Made by a program: the position numbers and the translations under genes | In this document: one piece after another, positions 24,951 to 32,938 of the stretch | Position numbering within the stretch: position 1 is the first letter of the stretch | How the letters are laid out: the number at the start of each line of letters is the position of its first letter | The notes under the pieces: model-generated | What the model saw: only the letters and a program-made list of their open reading frames with translations | Database searches by the model: none | Told to the model about the DNA's origin: nothing | Assembly: GCA_963976695.1 (NCBI GenBank) | Contig: CAXBMB010000010.1 | Span: 3,511-67,510 of the forward strand | Direction of reading: 5' to 3' | Length of the DNA: 64,000 bases | DNA from: CAXBMB01 sp963976695 | GTDB taxonomy: Bacteria; Pseudomonadota; Alphaproteobacteria; Kiloniellales; DSM-21159

Positions 24951-26758
24951 CGGGGGCTATCACCTACCGTAGCGGGATCGGGGGCCTGCGGCTGGCGCGG
25001 CGCCGCGCCTTGCTGTTGGTCGCCTTGTCCGGTTTGATCGGCCAGGCGGTAAAAAGTCAGGGTCAGTGGCTTGCCCTTGGAATAGTTCACGCCGGAAAGC
25101 GACCGCAGGCTCTCAACCGGCGCATTGGCCTGGGCCATGTAGGTCTTGAAGTAGCTGTCGTATTTGTCCGACACCAAAGCAAGACCGCAGGTTCCGTCGT
25201 CGATCAGACGTTGCCCGACGGCTTCCGCGTTGCCGAAATGCACCGTTTTTCCGAACAGGAAAACCAACGAGGGCTCGCCATAGCCGGCCACCGTCAGTTG
25301 GGGTTTGTCACAGCGCTTGAGAGCCTGAACGTCGGCGACGATGCGCGGCGACAGCCAGACACTCGAAAGACTGGGAAGAACCCACTGAAAAGTTGTCGCG
25401 AACAGCAGCGTCCCGCCGGCCAGACAAAGGCCATAAAGACCTTGCGGCGAAAGTTTGTCGCGATACCTCAGCAAGCCGATCAGGATGGCCAACGGTCCGA
25501 GTAACCCCAGGAAGGACCAGAGATTGGGTCTTCCCTCGGCGACCCAATAGACCGCGGGAATCGCCACCATCAGCGCAACGGTGACCAGCAGGAAGACCCC
25601 CAGCAGGATCCGTTGCCGCCAAAGCGCCACCTTTCCCGCACTGTCGCGCCAACCAAGCGCCATGCCCGCCGCCGCCAACAGGGCGATTGCCGGATAGGTC
25701 GGCAAGATGTAGTGCGGCAGCTTTGTCGGCACCAATTCAAAGAACAGCCAGGGCAAAAGAATCCAGGCGAAGCAGAACAGCACGCCCGGGTCTTTCCGAT
25801 GCCGCCAGATATCCGGCATGACCAGCCCGGCCAACAGCGAGAAGGGCCAGAACGTCAGCCAGAAAACGCCAAAATAATATCCGGGGGGCGCGCCATGACT
25901 TTCCTGGCCGCTGGCGACTTTCCCCAACAGATCCTTGCCCAGCGCCTCGGTGAAAAACGCCCCGGAAGTCTCATAGCTGATGGCGATATACCAAGGCGCC
26001 GCCAGCAGAAAAAACAACAGCAGGCCGCGCCCCCATTCAAGCCGCTTCAACCAGCCGACGCGCCGTTCCGCGCCGATCAGAAACAGCAGCGTTCCACCAC
26101 TCACCAGCAGCGCCAGGGGGCCTTTCACCAGGAACGCCAAAGCCTGCGCCAGCCAGAACAGATAGGCCGGTCCGCGCCGCCTTTCCTGTCCCGCCTTTTC
26201 CGACATATATATTTTCGCCAGCCCCCCCTGCGCCATCAGGATGAACGCCAGCTGCACGGCGTCGGTCTTCGCCATTCGGGCTTCCACCCCCAACAGCAAA
26301 CTTCCGGCCATCATCGTTCCGGCGAGAAAGGCGACGCGCCGGTTGAACAGAAATCCCCCGATCCAGGCGGTCAACAGAACCGACAGCATCGCTCCCATCA
26401 GCGAGGGCACCCGAAACATCCAAATCTCCACCGGGCGGTCCTGACCCAACAGCGACACGGCGGCGGCCTGCAGCCAATAGATTCCCGCCGGCTTTTTGTA
26501 GCGCGGCTCGTCCTGGAAACGAATGTCCACGAAGTCCCGGGTTTCCAACATCTGCTGGGTGGCCTGGGCGAAGCGCGCCTCGTCACGATCAATCGGCGGC
26601 AGGGTGAAAAAACCGGGGAGAAACAGCCCCAGGGAGATCACCAGCAAAAAGAAATAGGTGACAGGCCCGGCGCCGCGCTGCCGGCCCCTGGTCGAGGCGA
26701 CCTCCGGTTCCGGCGCAGTCCGCATGTCGTCAGACGGTTCTGCTACACCTGAAGACAT
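24947..26758 (-). CDS. GT39/ArnT-like membrane glycosyltransferase
   Basis: This multi-span enzyme moves a sugar from a polyprenyl-phosphate carrier to an envelope acceptor on the periplasmic side. From ATG 26758 (AAGGAAG before it) it has 603 residues. The acidic first-loop motif is IDRDEARFAQATQQML (about residues 52-67), followed by KKPAGIYWLQ and about 10-12 hydrophobic segments. A C-terminal soluble part follows, as in ArnT. The N-terminal 30 residues are polar. With the GT2 gene upstream and PAP2 downstream it forms a carrier-sugar pathway. The sugar (aminoarabinose or other) cannot be read from sequence. Confidence 0.87.
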   Translation of the reverse strand: MSSGVAEPSDDMRTAPEPEVASTRGRQRGAGPVTYFFLLVISLGLFLPGFFTLPPIDRDEARFAQATQQMLETRDFVDIRFQDEPRYKKPAGIYWLQAAAVSLLGQDRPVEIWMFRVPSLMGAMLSVLLTAWIGGFLFNRRVAFLAGTMMAGSLLLGVEARMAKTDAVQLAFILMAQGGLAKIYMSEKAGQERRRGPAYLFWLAQALAFLVKGPLALLVSGGTLLFLIGAERRVGWLKRLEWGRGLLLFFLLAAPWYIAISYETSGAFFTEALGKDLLGKVASGQESHGAPPGYYFGVFWLTFWPFSLLAGLVMPDIWRHRKDPGVLFCFAWILLPWLFFELVPTKLPHYILPTYPAIALLAAAGMALGWRDSAGKVALWRQRILLGVFLLVTVALMVAIPAVYWVAEGRPNLWSFLGLLGPLAILIGLLRYRDKLSPQGLYGLCLAGGTLLFATTFQWVLPSLSSVWLSPRIVADVQALKRCDKPQLTVAGYGEPSLVFLFGKTVHFGNAEAVGQRLIDDGTCGLALVSDKYDSYFKTYMAQANAPVESLRSLSGVNYSKGKPLTLTFYRLADQTGQGDQQQGAAPRQPQAPDPATVGDSPR

Positions 26759-26773
26759 GGCGCTTCCTTGTAC

Positions 26774-26803
26774 CTTCAATGGATTTCTGTCGCTTCAATG
26801 GAT
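26774..26803. repeat. Short direct repeat before the GT39 start
   Basis: CTTCAATGGAT occurs at 26774-26784 and again at 26793-26803, 19 bases apart, just upstream of the GT39 coding start. It belongs with the other spacer-confined repeats. Confidence 0.45.
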
Positions 26804-26944
26804 CAGGGCCGAACAGCGCCGCCGCCATCCCGCCGAAAGACCGGCGGATCGAAAAGGCATCGAAAAGACACTGCGCCGCGAGCGGCACCCGTTCTTAACA
26901 TATAAAGCAGGACCGCCGACACAAGGGCTTGCGCGGCGGCAATT

Positions 26945-27289
26945 CTAGCCACGGTTCAACTTTACCCGCCAGATGAAATATATATTTCGTGAATAGATAA
27001 ACAGTCCGGTCAGTTGGCCGAGGATAATTGGCGGGTCGGCCCGATGAACGGCATAGGCCAACATCATCAAGCCGCCGACGAGACTAAAATACCAAAAAAT
27101 CTCCGGCACGACGGATTTGCGGCTCTTTTCCGTGGCAATCCACTGGGCGAAGAAACGCATGAAAAACATGGCCTGCGCGCCGAACCCAAACAGCAGCCAG
27201 CCCAGCTCAATGGTGCCGACTTGCGTCCACCACGCTTCAAGGCCTGACATAAAATCCGTAAAGAAAGACACTTGGGTTCCCCTTGCCAT
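26945..27289 (-). CDS. LAB_N-domain membrane protein
   Basis: This small membrane protein has the lipid A biosynthesis N-terminal (LAB_N) domain. The start at ATG 27289 gives 114 residues. Characteristic sequence is FGFGAQAMFFMRFFAQWI, then EKSRKSVVPEIFWYFSLVGG, and PIILGQLTGLFIYSRNIYF near the end, spanning three helices. Members often sit between a GT2 sugar-carrier synthase and a GT39 transferase, exactly as here. They are proposed to help flip or present the lipid-linked sugar, but no activity is proven from sequence. Confidence 0.88.
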   Translation of the reverse strand: MARGTQVSFFTDFMSGLEAWWTQVGTIELGWLLFGFGAQAMFFMRFFAQWIATEKSRKSVVPEIFWYFSLVGGLMMLAYAVHRADPPIILGQLTGLFIYSRNIYFIWRVKLNRG

Positions 27290-27426
27290 CACCGCCGATC
27301 CGCGCCGCCGACAAGCATCCACCGCCGACGCGGCAAGCAACTACCCCCATGAGAGGGCAAAGAGCAAGCCTGCTGACACGACAGCGTGCGAAAACCGGTC
27401 AGACGCGGGCTTCCCGCAACGCATCC

Positions 27427-28203
27427 TCAGACGCGCGTTTCCCGCACGGTGTTTGGCGCCGGGCGGGTGGTACGCTGCCGCAGCCAGATGACGCCCAGCA
27501 AATCGACCAGTCCCTGCAGGGCGCGGCGCAGGTTGGTATATTTCGACTGCCCGGCGCGGCGCTGACGATCCACCACCGGCAGCAGCGCAATATCGTAGCC
27601 CTGCTGCTTCACCAGCGCCGGCATAAACCGATGCAGCGCATTGAAGGCGGGAAGCGCAAGAAACAAATCCCTGCGCATGACCTTCAACCCACAGCCAGTG
27701 TCGGGGCAATTGTCGTGCAGCAGGGCGCGCCGCAGTTTGTTGGCGAACCGCGACGCCAGGCGCTTGGAGGCGCTGGCCTTTCGACCCTGTCGCACGCCGT
27801 TGACCAGGCCGACCCCTTGGCTTTCGCGCGCCCGGGCCAAGGCCAGCATTTCCGGAAAATATTTCGGATCGTTTTCCCAGTCGCCGTCCATAAACGCCAG
27901 CCAAGAGCTTTCGGCGTAACGGGCGGCGGTCACCATGCACAGCGACTTGCCGCAGGACGAAACATGATGGATCAGCCGAACCTGGGGAAACCGGCGCTGT
28001 CGCGCTTCGATTTCGGCGACGGTGCCGTCGGTGCTGGCGTCATTGACGATAATCACTTCGGCCGGCGGATCATCGGCCAGCACCTCGAAGATTTCGTCCA
28101 CCAGCGGGCCGATGTTGCCTTGTTCATTGAGCACCTGTGTGATCACCGCATAGGGCTCCCGGCCGACCGGATCTCCCGGTGCATCAGCCTTCTTTTCCGC
28201 CAT
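27427..28203 (-). CDS. GT2 polyprenyl-phosphate glycosyltransferase (DPM1-like)
   Basis: This family 2 glycosyltransferase loads a sugar onto undecaprenyl phosphate at the inner face of the membrane. The ATG at 28203 gives 258 residues; upstream in-frame sequence is non-conserved. Motifs: VITQVLNEQGNIGPLVDEIF at the start, VIIVNDASTDGT (nucleotide site), WLAFMDGDWENDPKYFPEM (DxD-type metal site) and RRDLFLALPAFNALHRFMP. There are no C-terminal membrane helices, as in the DPM1 type. It opens the GT2-LAB_N-GT39-PAP2 operon. Confidence 0.9.
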   Translation of the reverse strand: MAEKKADAPGDPVGREPYAVITQVLNEQGNIGPLVDEIFEVLADDPPAEVIIVNDASTDGTVAEIEARQRRFPQVRLIHHVSSCGKSLCMVTAARYAESSWLAFMDGDWENDPKYFPEMLALARARESQGVGLVNGVRQGRKASASKRLASRFANKLRRALLHDNCPDTGCGLKVMRRDLFLALPAFNALHRFMPALVKQQGYDIALLPVVDRQRRAGQSKYTNLRRALQGLVDLLGVIWLRQRTTRPAPNTVRETRV

Positions 28204-28304
28204 TTTCGCTTCAGTCCTGAGCTTGGAAACCTGATCCCGAACCGCTGTCCAGGCATGATCGGGACAATAACAGCCTGCAAGGGACTTGCAAGTTCCCACC
28301 CCAA

Positions 28305-28340
28305 AAAGACGGGCGGCGCCGACCAACGCCGGCGCCGCCC
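28305..28340 (-). terminator. Intrinsic terminator after ilvD
   Basis: A perfect 10-bp stem GGGCGGCGCC/GGCGCCGCCC (28311-28320 with 28331-28340) is followed on the minus strand by GTCTTTTTGG. It lies about 60 bases after the ilvD stop and ends that transcript before the GT2 operon. Confidence 0.8.
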
Positions 28341-28400
28341 ATTATTTATCTTCTGGTCCCGAGCCTCATGGCTTCGGCTCAAGGCCGGTCGCGCAAGCGA

Positions 28401-30137
28401 TCAGATGTCGGCGTAACAGTGTGTTTCCGCCGCGCCGCCGGGATGGGTTACCGCGCCGTTCTCGGCCGATCCCACGGTCTGCGCATATTTCCACAGCGCG
28501 CCGGAGTTGTAGTCGTGACCCCGAGGTTTCCATGCCTGGCGGCGGCGCGCCAGTTCTTCGTCGCTGAGATCGACGGAAATGTCACCGCTGACCGCGTCGA
28601 TGGTGATCATGTCGCCGTCTTCAAGCAAACCAATCGGACCACCAACCGCAGCCTCCGGACCCACGTGGCCGATGCAGAACCCACGGGTCGCGCCGGAAAA
28701 GCGGCCATCGGTGATCAGCGCCAGCTTGTCGCCCATGCCTTGGCCATAGAGCGCGGCCGTCGTGGCCAGCATCTCACGCATTCCCGGGCCGCCTTTCGGC
28801 CCTTCGTAGCGGATGACCAAGACCTCGCCTTCCTTGTAGTCGCGCTGCTGCACCGCTTCAAAGCAGAGTTCTTCGCTGTCAAAGCAGCGGGCCGGACCGG
28901 TAAAGAGCAAGCTGTCCATCCCGGCCACCTTCACGATCGCCCCTTCCGGCGCCAGATTGCCGCGAAGGCCAACCACGCCACCGGTCGGCGAAAGCGGATC
29001 GTCGGTGCTGCGCACCACATCCTGAGTTTTCGCCACCACCGTGTCGCGCAGGTTTTCGCCCAGGGTCTTGCCGGTCACGGTCATGCAGTCGCCGTTGACG
29101 TAGCCGCCGTCGATCAGCGCCTTGATGATCAGGCCAACGCCGCCCACCTCGAAGAGATCCTTGGCCACATAGCGTCCGCCTGGCTTGAGATCGGCGATAT
29201 AGGGCGTGGTTTTGAAGATTTCAGCCACATCATGCAAATCGAAGCGCAGACCGGCTTCGTGGGCCATGGCGGGCAGGTGCAACGCGCCGTTGGTCGAACC
29301 GCCGGAGGCCGCCACCACGCGGGCCGCATTCTTCAGCGATTCCATGGTCACCAGATCACGCGGACGAATATTTTTCTCGAGGCAGTACATCACCGCCTCG
29401 CCCGAGGCCTCGGCATACTGGTCACGGCTCTCATAGGGCGCGGGGGCGCCTGCCGACCCTGGCAGGGCCAGGCCGATGACCTCTGAAACGCAGGCCATGG
29501 TGTTGGCGGTGAACTGCCCGCCGCACGATCCGGCGGAAGGACAGGCGGTGCATTCCAGCTCATGCAGGTCCTCGGACGACATATTGCCGGCGGAATGGGA
29601 CCCCACGGCCTCGAACACATCCTGCACGGTGACGTCCCGGCCCTTGAAGCGGCCAGGCAAAATCGAGCCGCCGTACATGAACACCGAGGGCACATTCAGC
29701 CGAATCATAGACATCATCATGCCCGGCAGGGATTTATCGCAACCGGCCAGGCCAACCAGGGCATCATAGCAATGGCCCCGCATGGTCAGTTCGACGGAAT
29801 CGGCAATAATCTCCCGGCTGACCAGCGAGGACTTCATGCCCTGGTGGCCCATGGCGATGCCGTCGGTCACCGTGATGGTGGTGAATTCGCGGGGGCTGCC
29901 GCCCGACTTGTCGACGCCAACCTTGACCGACTGGGCCTGGCGGGACAGGGAAATATTACAGGGCGCGGCTTCGTTCCAGCAGGTCGCCACGCCAACAAAG
30001 GGCTGCGCCACCTGCTCTTCAGTCATGCCCATGGCATAGTAATAGGAGCGGTGCGGGGCCTTTTCCGGGCCAACCGAGACATGACGGCTCGGCATCTTGG
30101 TTTTATCAAATTTCGGATTCTTGTTATCGAGCGGCAT
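28401..30137 (-). CDS. ilvD: Dihydroxy-acid dehydratase
   Basis: IlvD dehydrates 2,3-dihydroxy acids in valine, leucine and isoleucine synthesis and uses an Fe-S cluster. The 578-residue sequence includes the cluster cysteines in GLAGCDKSLPGMMMSM and CTACPSAGSCGGQFTANTM, here ACPSAGSCGG, and the terminal GRFSGATRGFCIGHVGPEAA. It resembles IlvD more than the related Edd or sugar-acid dehydratases. It is monocistronic, with its own terminator and a 211-base upstream spacer shared with the end of the cyclase gene. Confidence 0.95.
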   Translation of the reverse strand: MPLDNKNPKFDKTKMPSRHVSVGPEKAPHRSYYYAMGMTEEQVAQPFVGVATCWNEAAPCNISLSRQAQSVKVGVDKSGGSPREFTTITVTDGIAMGHQGMKSSLVSREIIADSVELTMRGHCYDALVGLAGCDKSLPGMMMSMIRLNVPSVFMYGGSILPGRFKGRDVTVQDVFEAVGSHSAGNMSSEDLHELECTACPSAGSCGGQFTANTMACVSEVIGLALPGSAGAPAPYESRDQYAEASGEAVMYCLEKNIRPRDLVTMESLKNAARVVAASGGSTNGALHLPAMAHEAGLRFDLHDVAEIFKTTPYIADLKPGGRYVAKDLFEVGGVGLIIKALIDGGYVNGDCMTVTGKTLGENLRDTVVAKTQDVVRSTDDPLSPTGGVVGLRGNLAPEGAIVKVAGMDSLLFTGPARCFDSEELCFEAVQQRDYKEGEVLVIRYEGPKGGPGMREMLATTAALYGQGMGDKLALITDGRFSGATRGFCIGHVGPEAAVGGPIGLLEDGDMITIDAVSGDISVDLSDEELARRRQAWKPRGHDYNSGALWKYAQTVGSAENGAVTHPGGAAETHCYADI

Positions 30138-30348
30138 CCATGTTCTCCCCGCGCTGTTTTCTAAATTTTCGCGCCACGCTGTGTCGCGGACTCTCGGCAG
30201 CGCAGACTAGCCCCTCGCCTGGTAGGGTCCAATGACTTTTCACGAAAGTCTGCTTTGCAAAAATTAGTCCGCCGCCGCGGCAAGGGGAATTTTCTTACCT
30301 TCCGGCGCCCGAAATAGATCAGCTTGCGCGGGTTCCGCCAGTCCGGCG

Positions 30349-32574
30349 CTACTTGGTCGTGGCCTGGAAAACCGTATCCCAGTCCTCGCCGGGCGGCTGG
30401 GTTGCCAGATGGTCGAGCCGCGCCATGAACATCGCATGCAGAAGATCCAGCTTGCCGTCCGCCAACTCCCGGACGCGGGTGAACTTTTCTCTCGCCCCGG
30501 ACCAGTCCTGCGCCCGGTAGGCCGCCAGCGCCAAGTCCTGGGCCGCCTGCAGGTTCTGGAACGTCGCATCGGCGGCGACGCTTTCATCGCCGAACAGCGC
30601 GAAAATCCGAACCGGCTGCTGCTTGCCGATCACCCGGATCAAGTCCAGCTCCAGGAAAGCCAACTCCGGACAGCGCGACCGGGTCGCCTCGCCCAGCAGG
30701 ATTCGCACGCCGTAGAGCTTGGTCATGCCTTCCAGCCGCGACGCCAGATTGACCGGATCTCCCAAGGCGGAATAGTCGAAACGTTGCTCGGACCCCAGGT
30801 TGCCGACGCAGCATTCGCCGCTGTTGAGGCCAATTCCAATCTTGATCGGCACAAAGGTTCGTCCCGCCGCCTCGGCCTGCTGTCGCCAGATGGGCAAGCG
30901 CTCTTCCAGGCGGGCTTGCATCTGTAGCGCCGAAAGGCAGGCGTGGCGGGCGTGCGCCGCATCGTTCAGGGGCGCGTTCCAGAAGGCCATGATGGCGTCG
31001 CCCATGTACTTGTCGATGGTGCCATCGTTGGACAGCACCACATCGGTCATCGGGGTGAGGAAGGCATTGAGAAAGCCGGTCAGCTGCTCCGCGTCCATCG
31101 CCTCGGATATGCTGGTGAAGCCGCGAATATCGCAAAAAAGCAGCGTTAAATCGCGCATTTCGCCGCCCAGCTTTAGCTCGCCGGCATGGTTGGCCAGCCG
31201 CTCCACCAAGGCCGGGGCAAGATAGTGGGTAAAGGCCGAACGCACCCGCCGTCTTTCTCGCTCGCTCAACAGGTAGTGGGTGGTCGTGACAACCAGATAG
31301 ACCAGCAGCGCCGAGAAGGCGGGATAAAAGGGATCAATCAGCAATTGCGCCTGGGAGTAGGCCAACCAGGAAGCCGATACCGCCGAGAAGGCGACCACCC
31401 CGCCCAGCACCGCGCACCAAATCGCCCCGAGCAGCGGCATCAGCGCCACCATCACGCCGCCCACCAGGAACAGCGCCACCAACTCGGCCCCTTCGGCCCA
31501 ATCCGGTCGGTTCAGATACTTCCCAAGAACAATCTGCTCAATCGCCTGAGCCTGAATCAGCACCCCCGGAACGCCGTTGGCCAGCGGGGTGGGCCGCAGA
31601 TCCCGTAATCCCGGGGCGGAGGAGCCCAGCAGAATAATTTGCCCCTCGACCCAGGGCTGCAATTGCCTGAAGCCGGGATCCAAGAGCTGCCAGGCAGGAA
31701 AGGAACGCTCCGCCACCTCCGGCGCATAGTACAACCAAAACTCCCCGCCACTGCTGGTCGGCACCTCAAAGGCGCCGATCTTAACCGAGGTAATTCCCTG
31801 CCCGCCGCCCAAATCCACCTCACCGGAGGCATTGTTGGCGCGCAAGACAAAGGTCGAGGCGCCTTGCGCCACCCGCAACGCCTCGGCGGTCAGCGAGGGG
31901 ATGATTTCACTGCCCTGCCTGGCCATCAGCGGCACCCGTCGGACCACGCCATCGCGATCCGGAACCAAGCTGAGATTGGCGATTCCCTTGGCGGCGTTTT
32001 CCAGGATCGCAAGATTGCGCACCGAATAGTCGAATTCCGTCAGAAGTTGGCGGGGATCGCTCCCGGCGTAAGCGATTCCCGCCTTGCTCGGCGGCGGCGC
32101 GGCGCTTGCGGAGGCGTCCTCCGACAGCATAAAGCCAGCCACCACCGGGCTGCGCGCGAAGGTGTCGGCCAAAACCTGGTCGTGATCGGGCAGATCGGCC
32201 AGCAGTGCGGACAGCGCGCCAATTTCAGGACTATCGCCCCAAGTCTTCAAGGCCCACTGCGGCGAGGTTCGATCGGGTTCGGAAAAAACCATGTCGAAAG
32301 CCACCACGACGGCGCCCATCTCGGTCAGTCGCTGCACCATCTGCGCCACCAGGGTGCGCGGCCAAGGCCACTGGCCGACTCGGGTCAGCGATTCGTTGTC
32401 GATATCAACCACCCGCACCGGTGCGGTCTGGTAAGCTCTGGGTTCGATTTTCTGATAAAGATCGAAGACCGCCAGGCGGGCGTAAGCCACGGGCGCAAAA
32501 TCAACCACCCGCAGCGCAAGGGCGAGCATCAAGGCGATCCCCCCCACCAGCACCCCGTAGTAGCGGCCCTTCAT
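30349..32574 (-). CDS. CHASE2-domain class III adenylate cyclase
   Basis: This membrane-bound signalling cyclase makes cAMP in response to a periplasmic cue. From ATG 32574 it has 741 residues: one N-terminal helix, a CHASE2 sensor (about residues 35-340, with VRVVDIDNESLTRVGQWPWPR, here DIDNESLTRVGQWPW), three helices (about 350-430) and a C-terminal cyclase domain. All catalytic positions appear: metal Asp in LLFCDIRGFTS and KYMGDAIMAFW, the purine-selecting Lys in IDKYMGD and Asp in YSALGDPVN, and Asn/Arg in NLASRLEG. That set favours ATP over GTP. A CTAGAGT/GGTTTAAACC element lies 65 bases upstream. Confidence 0.92.
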   Translation of the reverse strand: MKGRYYGVLVGGIALMLALALRVVDFAPVAYARLAVFDLYQKIEPRAYQTAPVRVVDIDNESLTRVGQWPWPRTLVAQMVQRLTEMGAVVVAFDMVFSEPDRTSPQWALKTWGDSPEIGALSALLADLPDHDQVLADTFARSPVVAGFMLSEDASASAAPPPSKAGIAYAGSDPRQLLTEFDYSVRNLAILENAAKGIANLSLVPDRDGVVRRVPLMARQGSEIIPSLTAEALRVAQGASTFVLRANNASGEVDLGGGQGITSVKIGAFEVPTSSGGEFWLYYAPEVAERSFPAWQLLDPGFRQLQPWVEGQIILLGSSAPGLRDLRPTPLANGVPGVLIQAQAIEQIVLGKYLNRPDWAEGAELVALFLVGGVMVALMPLLGAIWCAVLGGVVAFSAVSASWLAYSQAQLLIDPFYPAFSALLVYLVVTTTHYLLSERERRRVRSAFTHYLAPALVERLANHAGELKLGGEMRDLTLLFCDIRGFTSISEAMDAEQLTGFLNAFLTPMTDVVLSNDGTIDKYMGDAIMAFWNAPLNDAAHARHACLSALQMQARLEERLPIWRQQAEAAGRTFVPIKIGIGLNSGECCVGNLGSEQRFDYSALGDPVNLASRLEGMTKLYGVRILLGEATRSRCPELAFLELDLIRVIGKQQPVRIFALFGDESVAADATFQNLQAAQDLALAAYRAQDWSGAREKFTRVRELADGKLDLLHAMFMARLDHLATQPPGEDWDTVFQATTK

Positions 32575-32938
32575 CGCCACGCTCTCCCCATCCCGAAACG
32601 CCACCGCCCGATCCGCGACCCCCGGATGCGCGTTCAGGCTAGAGTCGGATCGGTTTAAACCGAATCATGTCGTGATTCCGCTGACGCCGCGGCTCCGCCT
32701 CTTGTCAGTCTAGTCGAGGGCTATTCTCGACAGAGCCAAAGCGCGTCGCGCTTCTTTGCCCGTCGACCGCTCTCTTGCATGACAACTCGGCACATTGGCG
32801 TCGCCAACGCAAGCATTCATTATGGAAAGACCCGCTACCGGCGGCCTGCCGTCAAAGTTCGCACCTCCCGCAAAATCCCCCGTCTCTGGCTCTAGCCGCC
32901 AGGGACGGGGGGCGGAGGCACTGCGGCGGCGGGGCGGC
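32575..32938. other. valS / cyclase spacer with palindromes
   Basis: No gene is seen in this 364-base spacer. It holds the CTAGAGT box (32639-32645) joined to the perfect palindrome CGGTTTAAACCG (32651-32662), and a separate hairpin GTCGAG-N7-CTCGAC (32713-32731). The latter lies past the valS stop without a T-run. Confidence 0.45.

Noticed and set aside
25613..26752. 379-codon plus-strand frame opposite the GT39 gene
   Set aside because: Gln/Arg/His-rich antisense shadow of a hydrophobic protein.
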